This document shows, piece after piece, positions 1-5,662 of a stretch of DNA of 5,699 nucleotides. How positions within the stretch are numbered: position 1 is the stretch's first letter; each line of letters opens with the position of its first letter. Source of the DNA: Heritagella caecorum (GTDB lineage: Bacteria > Bacillota > Clostridia > Oscillospirales > Acutalibacteraceae); contig CAJFQL010000060.1 of assembly GCA_904419035.1 (NCBI GenBank), positions 1 to 5,699 on the forward strand. Reading direction: 5' to 3'. The notes beneath the pieces are model-generated. The model had not been told where the DNA came from, did no database searches, and saw nothing but the letters and a program-made list of their open reading frames with translations. The translations under genes were made by a program, and so were the position numbers.

Positions 1-54
1 CTAAAGGGCTTGCCGCCTGCCATTCACAGACAACAAGCCCTTTCCGTTGCTTGA
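1..54 (+). CDS. IS3-family transposase OrfB, C-terminal fragment (5' end outside window)
   Basis: The frame starting at base 1 reads LKGLPPAIHRQQALSVA and stops at TGA (52-54). I recognise this as the tail of IS3/IS150-group OrfB, where a sequence of the type IKAKLKGLPP followed by a short Q/A-rich tail ends the rve integrase domain. Only 17 residues are present, so the catalytic DDE residues lie outside the window and intactness cannot be judged. OrfB is normally made as an OrfAB fusion by -1 frameshifting and carries out strand transfer. The stop lies 20 bases before the inverted repeat, the usual spacing at an IS right end. The last codons also encode a 10-bp inverted repeat (3-12 with 34-43). 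The fragment is too short for a standard ORF caller, but its neighbour, the IS end, makes the assignment fairly secure. Confidence 0.82.
   Translation, partial: LKGLPPAIHRQQALSVA
3..43 (+). repeat. Perfect 10-bp inverted repeat inside the end of orfB
   Basis: AAAGGGCTTG (3-12) is the exact reverse complement of CAAGCCCTTT (34-43), with a 21-base loop. In RNA it would form a stable hairpin overlapping the last codons of the transposase. No T tract follows on the plus strand, so it is not a standard intrinsic terminator. It may only reflect coding constraint, or it may be a 3'-end structure of the IS mRNA. Confidence 0.6.
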
Positions 55-74
55 ATAATTTTCTTTCAAAATAT

Positions 75-99
75 TGTCTAACTTTTTGGGGTCACTTCA
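75..99 (-). repeat. Terminal inverted repeat (right end) of the upstream IS3-family element
   Basis: Read on the minus strand this 25-base repeat starts TGAAGTGACCCCAAAA and finishes GTTAGACA. Aligned to the repeat at 5602-5626 with a one-base gap, it shares TGAA, TG, ACCCCA and GTTAGACA and differs mainly in the central A/T run. A terminal TG at each outer end is typical of the IS3 family. Its position just after the transposase stop marks it as the right end. Confidence 0.85.
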
Positions 100-103
100 G
101 TAA

Positions 104-124
104 AGGCTGGCGCCTCTTTTTTTT
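104..124 (+). terminator. Weak terminator-like hairpin with T8, possibly the remaining half of an IS-interrupted terminator
   Basis: AGGC (104-107) pairs with GCCT (112-115) around a TGGC loop, followed by C and eight T residues (117-124). A 4-bp stem is too short to be convincing alone. It begins five bases after the IS end. One reading is that a larger terminator was split by the insertion, leaving the right arm and T tract here. The left arm would then lie beyond the IS, outside the window. Confidence 0.35.
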
Positions 125-208
125 CACAAAACCGCAATGTTTTTCTTCTTGGTTTTCAAACAATATGTACAATCAATAACATTTTCCTCAAAATCATAAA
201 ATTTTCCC

Positions 209-237
209 TATACAGAACCGAAAAAGTACGCTATACT
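209..237 (+). promoter_or_regulatory. Candidate sigma-A promoter for the purL leader
   Basis: TATACA (209-214; 4 of 6 to TTGACA) and TATACT (232-237; 5 of 6 to TATAAT) are separated by exactly 17 bases in a strongly AT-rich stretch. Transcription would start near 244, giving an RNA of about 100 bases up to the terminator ending at 346 and a leader of about 256 bases up to purL. From 100 to 208 I see no gene, only AT-rich DNA with two copies of ATTTTCC 20 bases apart (181-187 and 201-207). Confidence 0.5.
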
Positions 238-296
238 ATAAGAAATCGATGAGATTTTTTCCTAATTCTGAAATCGACTTTTTTGAATAACCCCCT

Positions 297-346
297 GAAA
301 AGGAAAAAGCGCCGCAAAAACCGGCGCTTTTTCCTTTTCCTTTTTT
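297..346 (+). terminator. Strong intrinsic terminator or attenuator in the purL leader
   Basis: Bases 297-314 (GAAAAGGAAAAAGCGCCG) pair perfectly with 322-339 over 18 bp, with a 7-base loop CAAAAAC (315-321). C and six T residues (341-346) follow. The GC-rich top and A/T base are the classic intrinsic terminator form. It lies downstream of the promoter at 209-237 and upstream of the purL ribosome binding site, with no gene between. It therefore either ends a short RNA, attenuates purL, or insulates purL from read-through out of the IS. A T-rich segment at 255-263 (TTTTTTCCT) could pair with the left arm at 301-309, a possible antiterminator. Confidence 0.85.
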
Positions 347-362
347 GGTGCGAAAAGTTATG

Positions 363-407
363 TTTTCCCCCTTGGATAAGGGGAAAAAGTGGGAAACCTC
401 TTTTTTT
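363..407 (+). promoter_or_regulatory. Two overlapping, mutually exclusive small hairpins in the purL leader
   Basis: Hairpin 1 pairs CCCCTT (368-373) with AAGGGG (378-383) around a GGAT loop and extends by four A-T pairs past a bulged C367. Hairpin 2 pairs AAAAAG and GG (384-389, 391-392) with CC and CTTTTT (397-398, 400-405) around a GAAA tetraloop (393-396), with one T-T mismatch, and runs into T407. The run of A at 384-387 is used by both, so they cannot both form fully. Hairpin 2 with its T tract is a weak terminator-like form. Function is unproven. Confidence 0.35.
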
Positions 408-429
408 GTTCAGTACCTTATGGTACAAT
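401..429 (+). promoter_or_regulatory. Candidate extended -10 promoter for purL with an overlapping palindrome
   Basis: TGGTACAAT (421-429) is an extended -10 element (TG, one base, then TACAAT, 5 of 6 to TATAAT). The position 17 bases upstream is only a run of T (401-406), a poor -35, as tolerated by extended -10 promoters. Transcription would start near 436, after the terminator at 297-346, giving a leader of about 64 bases. The palindrome GTACC-TTAT-GGTAC (413-426) overlaps the -10 and could be an operator. Confidence 0.5.
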
Positions 430-469
430 AAGGGAAATGAATGGCCCCAAACCGGCCCGGAACAGGCTG

Positions 470-493
470 GCCGCTGAGCGGCAGAATGGAGAG
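470..493 (+). promoter_or_regulatory. purL ribosome binding site, preceded by a small hairpin
   Basis: GGAGAG (488-493) lies six bases before the ATG at 500, a good Shine-Dalgarno at good spacing, and it decides the purL start. Just upstream GCCGC-TGA-GCGGC (470-482) forms a 5-bp hairpin that leaves the Shine-Dalgarno free. The frame is open upstream to 389, with an earlier ATG at 437, but the AGGGAA there abuts that ATG and is too close to serve it. Confidence 0.8.
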
Positions 494-499
494 ACATAT

Positions 500-3400
500 A
501 TGGTTATCCGAGTATTTGTGGAAAAGAAGCCCGGTTTCGCAGTGGAAGCCGAACATATGATGGCGGATCTCAGGGACAACCTGGGGTTGACGGCGATTAC
601 CGATGTGCGCCTTTTTAATCGGTATGATGTGGAAGGTCTGCAAAAAGACGAATTCGAACAAGCCAGCCGTACCATTCTGAGTGAACCGAATGTGGACAAC
701 GTATACCCCGAAAACATGAAGTTCCCGGAAGGGTACCGCGTATTTGCCATGGAATATCTGCCCGGTCAGTATGACCAGCGGGCGGATTCGGCGGCCCAGT
801 GTGTGCAGCTGCTTACCCAGGGCGAACGGCCCCGCGTGGCGACCGCACGGGTTATTGCGGTCAAAGGCGATTTGACCGACGCCGAAATGGAAAAGATCAA
901 AACCTACCTGGTCAACCCCGTGGAATCCCGGGTGGCCAGCATGGAAAAGCCGGAATCGCTGGATATGAAGGCCGACGTGCCCGCCAATGTAGCGAGGGTG
1001 ACCGGTTTTACCCAGTGGGATGATGAAAAAATGCGGGCCTACTTCGATTCCATGGGCTTTGCCATGAGCTTTGAAGACCTGCTGTTCTGCCGCGATTACT
1101 TCCGCGATGAAGAAAAGCGCGACCCCACGGTGACCGAACTGCGCGTCATCGATACGTATTGGAGCGACCACTGCCGCCACACCACGTTTTCGACCCGGCT
1201 GCGTTCCATCGAGGTGGAAAAGGGCGACATTGCCGCGGCGGTAGAAAAAGCGCTGAAAGAATACCTGGCCTGCCGCGATGAAGTATACGGCGAAACGGAC
1301 CGGCCCATTTCCCTGATGGATATGGCCGTGATCGGGACGAAAGTGCTGAAAAAGCGCGGGCAAGTCAACGACCTGGACGAAAGCAAGGAAATCAACGCCT
1401 GTTCCATTGAGGCGCCCATCACCATTGACGGCAAAACAGAAACCTGGCTGATCCAGTTTAAAAATGAAACGCACAACCATCCCACCGAAATTGAACCCTT
1501 TGGCGGGGCGGCCACATGTCTGGGCGGCGCCATTCGCGACCCGCTGTCGGGCCGTGCCTATGTCTATCAGGCCATGCGCGTGACGGGCAGCGGGGACCCC
1601 ACCCTGCCGTTTGCCCAGACCATGGAAGGCAAACTGCCCAGCCGCAAAATTACTACCGGCGCAGCGTCGGGGTATTCGTCGTACGGCAACCAGATCGGGC
1701 TGGCTACCGGCCAGGTAACGGAACTGTATGATCCTGGTTATGTGGCCAAACGTCTGGAAATCGGCGCGGTCATCGGTGCCGTTCCGAAGGACCAGGTTGT
1801 GCGCCTGGATCCGGAAGAGGGCGACGTGATCGTGCTGCTGGGCGGCGCGACGGGGCGTGACGGCTGCGGCGGCGCCACCGGTTCCAGCAAGGCCCACACG
1901 GTGGAATCCATTGAAACTTGCGGGGCCGAAGTGCAAAAGGGCAACCCGCCCACGGAACGCAAAATTCAGCGGTTGTTCCGCGATCCGGATGTATCCCGCC
2001 GGATTAAGCGCTGCAACGACTTTGGCGCGGGCGGCGTGTGCGTGGCCATCGGTGAATTGGCCGATGGGCTGACGGTAGACCTCGACAAAGTCCCGAAGAA
2101 ATACGAAGGGCTGGACGGCACGGAACTGGCGATTTCCGAATCCCAGGAACGTATGGCTGTGGTGCTGGCGCCGGAAGATGTGGATGCCTTTATCCAGGCG
2201 GCCGACCGCGAAAACCTGGATGCCACGGTAGTAGCCGTTGTCACGAAGGAACCGGTGCTGCAGATGACCTGGCGGGGCGATAAAATTGTGCATATTCGCC
2301 GGTCGTTCCTGGATACCAATGGGGTGACCCAGAACGCCGATGTGCTGATTGAAAAAGCCAGTTTGCAGGACGATTACCGTCATCAGGTACCGGAATGCCT
2401 GCAGCAGCAGCACCTGTGCGATGCCTTCTGCAAAAACCTGGCCCGGCTGGAAGTGTGCGGCCAGAAGGGGTTAGCCGAGCGGTTCGACGCGTCGATCGGC
2501 GCCGCTACCGTGCTGATGCCCTATGCCGGTACGTACCAGATGACGCCGGAAGACGCCATGGTGGCCAAAGTACCGGTGCGCCACGGTGAAACCGACGACG
2601 CGACGGCGATGGCATACGGGTATATCCCCGGCATTGCCAAGTTCTCCCCGTTCCACGGGGCAGCGTATGCTGTGGTGGAAAGCCTGTCGAAACTGTGCGC
2701 CGTAGGGGCTGACCCCATGACGGCCCGGCTGACGTTCCAGGAATACTTTGAACGGTTGCGGGATGTACCCAGCCGTTGGGGCAAACCGGCGGCGGCGCTG
2801 TTGGGCGCACTGACGGCCCAGCTGCATTTGGGCCTGCCGGCCATTGGCGGCAAAGACAGCATGAGCGGCAGTTTTGAAAACCTGGATGTACCGCCCACGC
2901 TGGTGAGCTTTGCGGTGGCGATGACCAAAGCAAGCCGCACCATGTCGGCGGCTTTGCAGGATCCGGGCGCCAAATTGGTGCTGTTCCCGCTGCCGGAAGA
3001 TGAAGCGACCCATTTGCCCGATTTCGAAGCGCTGCCCAATTATTACCAGAACGTGCTGTCCATGATCCACGGCGGCGAAGTCCGTGCGGCAGGCGTGGTG
3101 AAAGAAGGCGGCGTGGCGGCCGAAGCGGCCAAGATGGCGTTTGGCAACCGCGTAGGCGTGGTGTTCGATCCTTCGTTCCTCGATGCGGAAAAGCTGTTTG
3201 CCCCGCTGAGCGGTTCGCTGCTGCTGCAGATGGAACCCGGCTGCGTGCTGCCGGTAGGCGGCATTCTGGTGGGCGAAACCTGCGCCGAACCGGTGATCGA
3301 CCTGGGCGGCGAAAAGCTGGCCCTGAGCGAGCTGGAAGAAATCTGGAACAGCAAGCTGGAAAAAATCTTCCCCAACAAGGCGAAGACCGTCGAGGTGGAA

Positions 3401-4255
3401 GAGGATATTCCGCTGACCAGTGCCCACAGCACGCTGGCGCCGGCGATCAAAGCCGCCAAACCCCGCGTGTTCATTCCGGTGTTCCCCGGCACGAACTGCG
3501 AATATGACACGGCCCGCGCGTTTGAAAAGGCCGGAGCCGAAACCGATATTCTGGTGGTGCGCAACCTGTCGGCCAGCGCCATCGAAGAAACCATTGCCGC
3601 CATGGAAAAGGCCATTCAAAAGGCGCAGATTATCATGCTGCCCGGTGGCTTCTCCGGCGGTGACGAACCCGACGGGTCTGGTAAATTTATCGCCACGACC
3701 TTCCGCAACCCGCGTATCGCCCAGGCCGTGACCGAACTGCTGGAAGAGCGGGACGGGTTGATGCTGGGCATTTGCAACGGCTTCCAGGCGCTGATCAAAT
3801 TGGGGCTGGTGCCGTATGGCCGTATTACGCCGCCCAGTGAAAAAGCGCCGACGCTGACGTTCAACACCCTGGGCCGTCACGTGTCGCGCATGGCGTACAC
3901 CCGCATTACGTCGGTTCGTTCGCCGTGGATGGCCGGGGTGGAAGCCGGCGAAGTGTTTGCCGTACCGGTATCCCACGGGGAAGGCCGCTTTGTGGCGGAT
4001 GAAGAAAGCCTGTCCCGCCTGATTGCCAACGGCCAGGTGGCCACGCAGTACTGCACCCCCGACGGGAAACCCAGCGGTTCCATCACCTGGAACCCCAACG
4101 GGTCGGTGTGCGCCATTGAAGGCATCACCAGCCCCGACGGGCGTATACTGGGCAAGATGGGCCACAGCGAACGGATGGGGCAAGACCTGTATAAGAACGT
4201 GCCGGGCCTGAAAGACCAGCAGCTGTTTGCTTCCGGTGTGAAGTACTTCCGCTGA
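500..4255 (+). CDS. purL: Phosphoribosylformylglycinamidine synthase, single-chain form
   Basis: This cytosolic enzyme converts FGAR, ATP and glutamine to FGAM, step 4 of de novo purine synthesis. The 1251 residues cover the whole family architecture. A PurS-like N-terminal part spans about 1-160. A linker carries DTYWSDHCRHTTF (218-230). The first synthetase half has KNETHNHP (321-328) and DFGAGG (507-512). The second half has GGKDSMSGS (783-791). A C-terminal class I glutaminase (from about 988) has GTNCEYD (997-1003), PGGFSGGD (1048-1055), the nucleophile Cys1092 in GICNGFQ, and the His1222/Glu1224 pair in GHSER, completing the triad. PurS, PurL and PurQ activities are thus fused in one chain. 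The length and motifs resemble the clostridial single-chain branch, slightly shorter than the roughly 1295-residue E. coli enzyme. The start at 500 is chosen because of the Shine-Dalgarno at 488-493 and because VIRVFVEKKPG is the usual N-terminus. The frame is intact with no missing key residue. It is likely monocistronic, ending at a terminator. Confidence 0.97.
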   Translation: MVIRVFVEKKPGFAVEAEHMMADLRDNLGLTAITDVRLFNRYDVEGLQKDEFEQASRTILSEPNVDNVYPENMKFPEGYRVFAMEYLPGQYDQRADSAAQCVQLLTQGERPRVATARVIAVKGDLTDAEMEKIKTYLVNPVESRVASMEKPESLDMKADVPANVARVTGFTQWDDEKMRAYFDSMGFAMSFEDLLFCRDYFRDEEKRDPTVTELRVIDTYWSDHCRHTTFSTRLRSIEVEKGDIAAAVEKALKEYLACRDEVYGETDRPISLMDMAVIGTKVLKKRGQVNDLDESKEINACSIEAPITIDGKTETWLIQFKNETHNHPTEIEPFGGAATCLGGAIRDPLSGRAYVYQAMRVTGSGDPTLPFAQTMEGKLPSRKITTGAASGYSSYGNQIGLATGQVTELYDPGYVAKRLEIGAVIGAVPKDQVVRLDPEEGDVIVLLGGATGRDGCGGATGSSKAHTVESIETCGAEVQKGNPPTERKIQRLFRDPDVSRRIKRCNDFGAGGVCVAIGELADGLTVDLDKVPKKYEGLDGTELAISESQERMAVVLAPEDVDAFIQAADRENLDATVVAVVTKEPVLQMTWRGDKIVHIRRSFLDTNGVTQNADVLIEKASLQDDYRHQVPECLQQQHLCDAFCKNLARLEVCGQKGLAERFDASIGAATVLMPYAGTYQMTPEDAMVAKVPVRHGETDDATAMAYGYIPGIAKFSPFHGAAYAVVESLSKLCAVGADPMTARLTFQEYFERLRDVPSRWGKPAAALLGALTAQLHLGLPAIGGKDSMSGSFENLDVPPTLVSFAVAMTKASRTMSAALQDPGAKLVLFPLPEDEATHLPDFEALPNYYQNVLSMIHGGEVRAAGVVKEGGVAAEAAKMAFGNRVGVVFDPSFLDAEKLFAPLSGSLLLQMEPGCVLPVGGILVGETCAEPVIDLGGEKLALSELEEIWNSKLEKIFPNKAKTVEVEEDIPLTSAHSTLAPAIKAAKPRVFIPVFPGTNCEYDTARAFEKAGAETDILVVRNLSASAIEETIAAMEKAIQKAQIIMLPGGFSGGDEPDGSGKFIATTFRNPRIAQAVTELLEERDGLMLGICNGFQALIKLGLVPYGRITPPSEKAPTLTFNTLGRHVSRMAYTRITSVRSPWMAGVEAGEVFAVPVSHGEGRFVADEESLSRLIANGQVATQYCTPDGKPSGSITWNPNGSVCAIEGITSPDGRILGKMGHSERMGQDLYKNVPGLKDQQLFASGVKYFR

Positions 4256-4271
4256 TCGATTGTGGAATCCG

Positions 4272-4307
4272 GGGCCGTCCTTTCCCGGTGGGAAGGACGG
4301 CCCTTTT
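4272..4307 (+). terminator. Intrinsic terminator after purL
   Basis: GGGCCGTCCTTTCC (4272-4285) pairs with GGGAAGGACGGCCC (4290-4303) over 14 bp, including one G-T wobble, around the loop CGGT, followed by TTTT (4304-4307). It begins 17 bases after the purL stop. The strong stem and short T tract should end most purL transcription and separate purL from alr. Confidence 0.9.
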
Positions 4308-4354
4308 CACCATCTGACGGCGGCGTTGGGCTGCCGGGTCAAATCATTGGGAAA

Positions 4355-4359
4355 CGGAG
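4355..4359 (+). promoter_or_regulatory. alr ribosome binding site
   Basis: CGGAG (4355-4359) lies six bases before the ATG at 4366 and nine before a second, in-frame ATG at 4369. Either could be used, changing the product by one residue. I favour 4366 only slightly. Bases 4308-4354 between the purL terminator and this site show no good promoter. The best pair is CTGACG (4314-4319) and TCAAAT (4339-4344), 19 bases apart with 4 of 6 matches each, which is weak. Confidence 0.65.
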
Positions 4360-4365
4360 CTTTTT

Positions 4366-5571
4366 ATGATGAATGATTTTTTGCGCCGTACATGGGCGGA
4401 GATTGACCTCGATGCCTTGACGGAAAATTACCGGGCCATCCGTGCGGTGGTATCTAAAGAGAGCATGATGTGCTGTGTAGTGAAAGCCGATGCCTATGGC
4501 CACGGGGCTCCTACCGTTGCCAGGTTGTACCAGCAGCTGGGGGCTGACTGGTTTGCCGTGAGCAATCTGGAAGAAGCGGTTCAGCTGCGCCGCAGCGGCA
4601 TTCGCCGGCCGATTTTGATTTTGGGGTATACGCCGCCGGAGATGGCCGGGATGCTGATGCAGGAAGATATTGCCCAGAGCGTATTGTCGCTGGAATATGC
4701 CAGGGCTTTGTCGGAACAGGCCCAAAAGGCCCGTGGACGGGTGCGGTGCCATATCAAGGTCGATACGGGGATGAGCCGCATTGGCTTCTTTTACCAGCAG
4801 CAGGGGCGTGACGACCATTCCCTTATCGAAATCGAAGAAGCGTGCCGTCTGGAAGGGCTAAAGCCGGAAGGGATTTTCACTCATTTTGCGGTAGCCGATG
4901 AAGCCCAGGCTGGGGAAGCGTACACCCAACAGCAGTACGGCTGCTTCCGTGCGGCGATTGCATACTGTGAAGCAAAGGGCATTCATTTTTCCATTTGCCA
5001 CTGCTGCAACAGCGGGGCCATTTTGGATTACCCGCAAATGGCGCTCTCCATGGTGCGGCCGGGGATCATTCAGTATGGATTGCTGCCGTCCGGGCAGATG
5101 CGCCACCCGATCCCGCTGCGCCCGGCTATGAGTTTGCGTTCGGTGATTTCCCATGTGAAAACCATCGTGCCTGGTACCACGGTCAGTTATGGCCGGACCT
5201 TCCAGGCCGGCAAGGCCATGACCCTGGCCACCGTGCCCATTGGGTATGCCGACGGGTACCCGCGGCGCCTGTCCGGGCAGGAGGATGTGTTGGTCAACGG
5301 GAAACGCGCTTCCATTGTGGGGCGGGTGTGCATGGATCAGATGATGATCGATGTTACCGGCATTGAAAACGTCCATCCGGGGCAGACCGTGACGCTGTTT
5401 GGCGAAGACCACGGTACGTTCCTTTCGGTGGAAGAACTGTCCCAGAAAGCCGACACGATTTCGTACGAGACCATTTGCCTGATTGGCAAACGGGTGCCGC
5501 GTATTTACTTGCGGGATGGCAAACCCATCACCCAGATGAACTACTTTGACACCCAGAGTTGGATTGAATAA
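4366..5571 (+). CDS. alr: Alanine racemase, PLP-dependent
   Basis: This cytosolic enzyme interconverts L- and D-alanine, supplying D-alanine for peptidoglycan. The 401 residues show the bacterial fold type III pattern. The N-terminal TIM barrel carries the PLP lysine Lys40 in VVKADAYGHG (38-47). KVDTGMSRIGF (131-141) holds the conserved Arg138. Asn215-Ser216 (in HCCNSGAI) and RPGIIQYG (231-238) bind cofactor phosphate and neighbouring groups. The C-terminal beta domain carries the second catalytic base Tyr275 in VSYGRTF, PIGYADGYPR (291-300), the substrate-contact Met323-Asp324 in CMDQ, and Tyr367 in ISYETIC. All expected catalytic residues are present. It is somewhat longer than the usual 360-390 residues, owing to a short C-terminal tail ending DTQSWIE. 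It follows the purL terminator by 58 bases, so it is probably its own unit, though its promoter is not evident. An IS begins 30 bases after its stop and seems to have removed its terminator. A paralogue role (other amino-acid racemase) is unlikely but cannot be excluded. Confidence 0.96.
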   Translation: MMNDFLRRTWAEIDLDALTENYRAIRAVVSKESMMCCVVKADAYGHGAPTVARLYQQLGADWFAVSNLEEAVQLRRSGIRRPILILGYTPPEMAGMLMQEDIAQSVLSLEYARALSEQAQKARGRVRCHIKVDTGMSRIGFFYQQQGRDDHSLIEIEEACRLEGLKPEGIFTHFAVADEAQAGEAYTQQQYGCFRAAIAYCEAKGIHFSICHCCNSGAILDYPQMALSMVRPGIIQYGLLPSGQMRHPIPLRPAMSLRSVISHVKTIVPGTTVSYGRTFQAGKAMTLATVPIGYADGYPRRLSGQEDVLVNGKRASIVGRVCMDQMMIDVTGIENVHPGQTVTLFGEDHGTFLSVEELSQKADTISYETICLIGKRVPRIYLRDGKPITQMNYFDTQSWIE

Positions 5572-5579
5572 AAAGACAT

Positions 5580-5597
5580 AAAAAACCGCCTTTGCCC
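5580..5597 (+). terminator. Apparent left arm of the alr terminator, cut off by the IS
   Basis: AAAAAACCGCCTTTGCCC begins nine bases after the alr stop codon. It has the composition of the 5' half of an intrinsic terminator (A run, GC core), but no complementary right arm (GGGCAAAGGCGG then T) follows. Instead the IS inverted repeat starts four bases later, at 5602. The likely explanation is that the insertion went into or near the terminator loop. This is inference: the other half would have to lie beyond the IS, outside the window. Confidence 0.45.
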
Positions 5598-5601
5598 ATT
5601 A

Positions 5602-5626
5602 TGAACTGCACCCCATTTGTTAGACA
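5602..5626 (+). repeat. Terminal inverted repeat (left end) of the downstream IS3-family element
   Basis: The repeat starts TGAACTGCACCCC and ends GTTAGACA. It pairs with the reverse complement of 75-99 except for one extra base and the central A/T run. The TGnACTGCACCC start resembles, from memory, the left end of IS150. Confidence 0.86.
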
Positions 5627-5655
5627 GTATGGTATACTGGATAACAAGTGGGGTG
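5609..5655 (+). promoter_or_regulatory. Long hairpin at the IS left end that would hide the orfA ribosome binding site
   Basis: CACCCCATTTGTTA (5609-5622) pairs with TAACAAGTGGGGTG (5642-5655) over 14 bp, including one G-T wobble. Inside it, after a 2x2 GA/GA internal loop, CAGTAT (5625-5630) pairs with ATACTG (5634-5639) around GGT. The stem buries the GTGGGG used as the orfA Shine-Dalgarno. The hairpin is followed by TTTTATT (5656-5662), so it could also act as a terminator on read-through RNA. RNA started from the internal promoter (near 5645) lacks the left arm and would leave the site free. Confidence 0.65.
5630..5638 (+). promoter_or_regulatory. Candidate extended -10 promoter of the IS transposase
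   Basis: TGGTATACT combines the extended TG motif with TATACT (5 of 6 to TATAAT) at 5633-5638. No good -35 exists at 17 bases; TTGTTA (5617-5622) is only 10 bases away. Start would be near 5645, about 18 bases before orfA. Confidence 0.5.
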
Positions 5656-5662
5656 TTTTATT

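Larger units (their letters stand above)
1..99 (+). mobile_element. Right end of an IS3-family (IS150-like) insertion sequence, partial
   Basis: The first 54 bases read as the C-terminus of an IS3-type transposase, and a terminal inverted repeat follows at 75-99. That repeat, read on the minus strand, begins TGAAGTGACCCC and ends GTTAGACA. It closely matches the left-end repeat of the element starting at 5602 (TGAACTGCACCCC and GTTAGACA), as expected of the two ends of one IS type. The element lies to the left of the window and is transcribed rightward; its last base is probably 99. Bases 55-74 are a short AT-rich spacer. IS3-family elements usually duplicate 3-4 bp of target, so GTA at 100-102 is the candidate duplication, but the other flank is not visible. 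Confidence 0.85.

Noticed and set aside
149..173. Promoter TTGGTT to TACAAT upstream of the leader promoter
   Set aside because: The spacer is only 13 bases and no extended -10 TG motif is correctly placed.
214..226. PurR box-like sequence (AGAACCGAAAAAG) between the -35 and -10
   Set aside because: It matches 10 of 13 positions of the Bacillus PurBox as I recall it but misses the key C after CCGAA, and no second inverted box is nearby.
231..497. Short open frames on both strands in the purL leader
   Set aside because: They run through the perfect terminator stem and poly-A/T tracts, giving K/R/F-rich strings, and lack credible ribosome binding sites.
240..499. Known purine, ZTP or PRPP riboswitch
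   Set aside because: I could not find the conserved core sequences of these classes; only generic hairpins are visible. A covariance search would be needed to exclude divergent forms.
410..2413. Long minus-strand open frame (667 codons) opposite purL
   Set aside because: It lies entirely antisense to a secure purL coding sequence, has a low-complexity H/F/G/R-rich translation typical of the antisense of GC-rich genes, and shows no recognisable domain.
2471..4183. Long minus-strand open frame (570 codons) opposite the 3' half of purL
   Set aside because: Same antisense shadow pattern, rich in H, Q, R and G with no family motif; the plus-strand frame carries conserved catalytic residues throughout.
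4858..5412. Minus-strand open frame opposite alr
   Set aside because: Antisense to a complete alanine racemase and without recognisable motifs.
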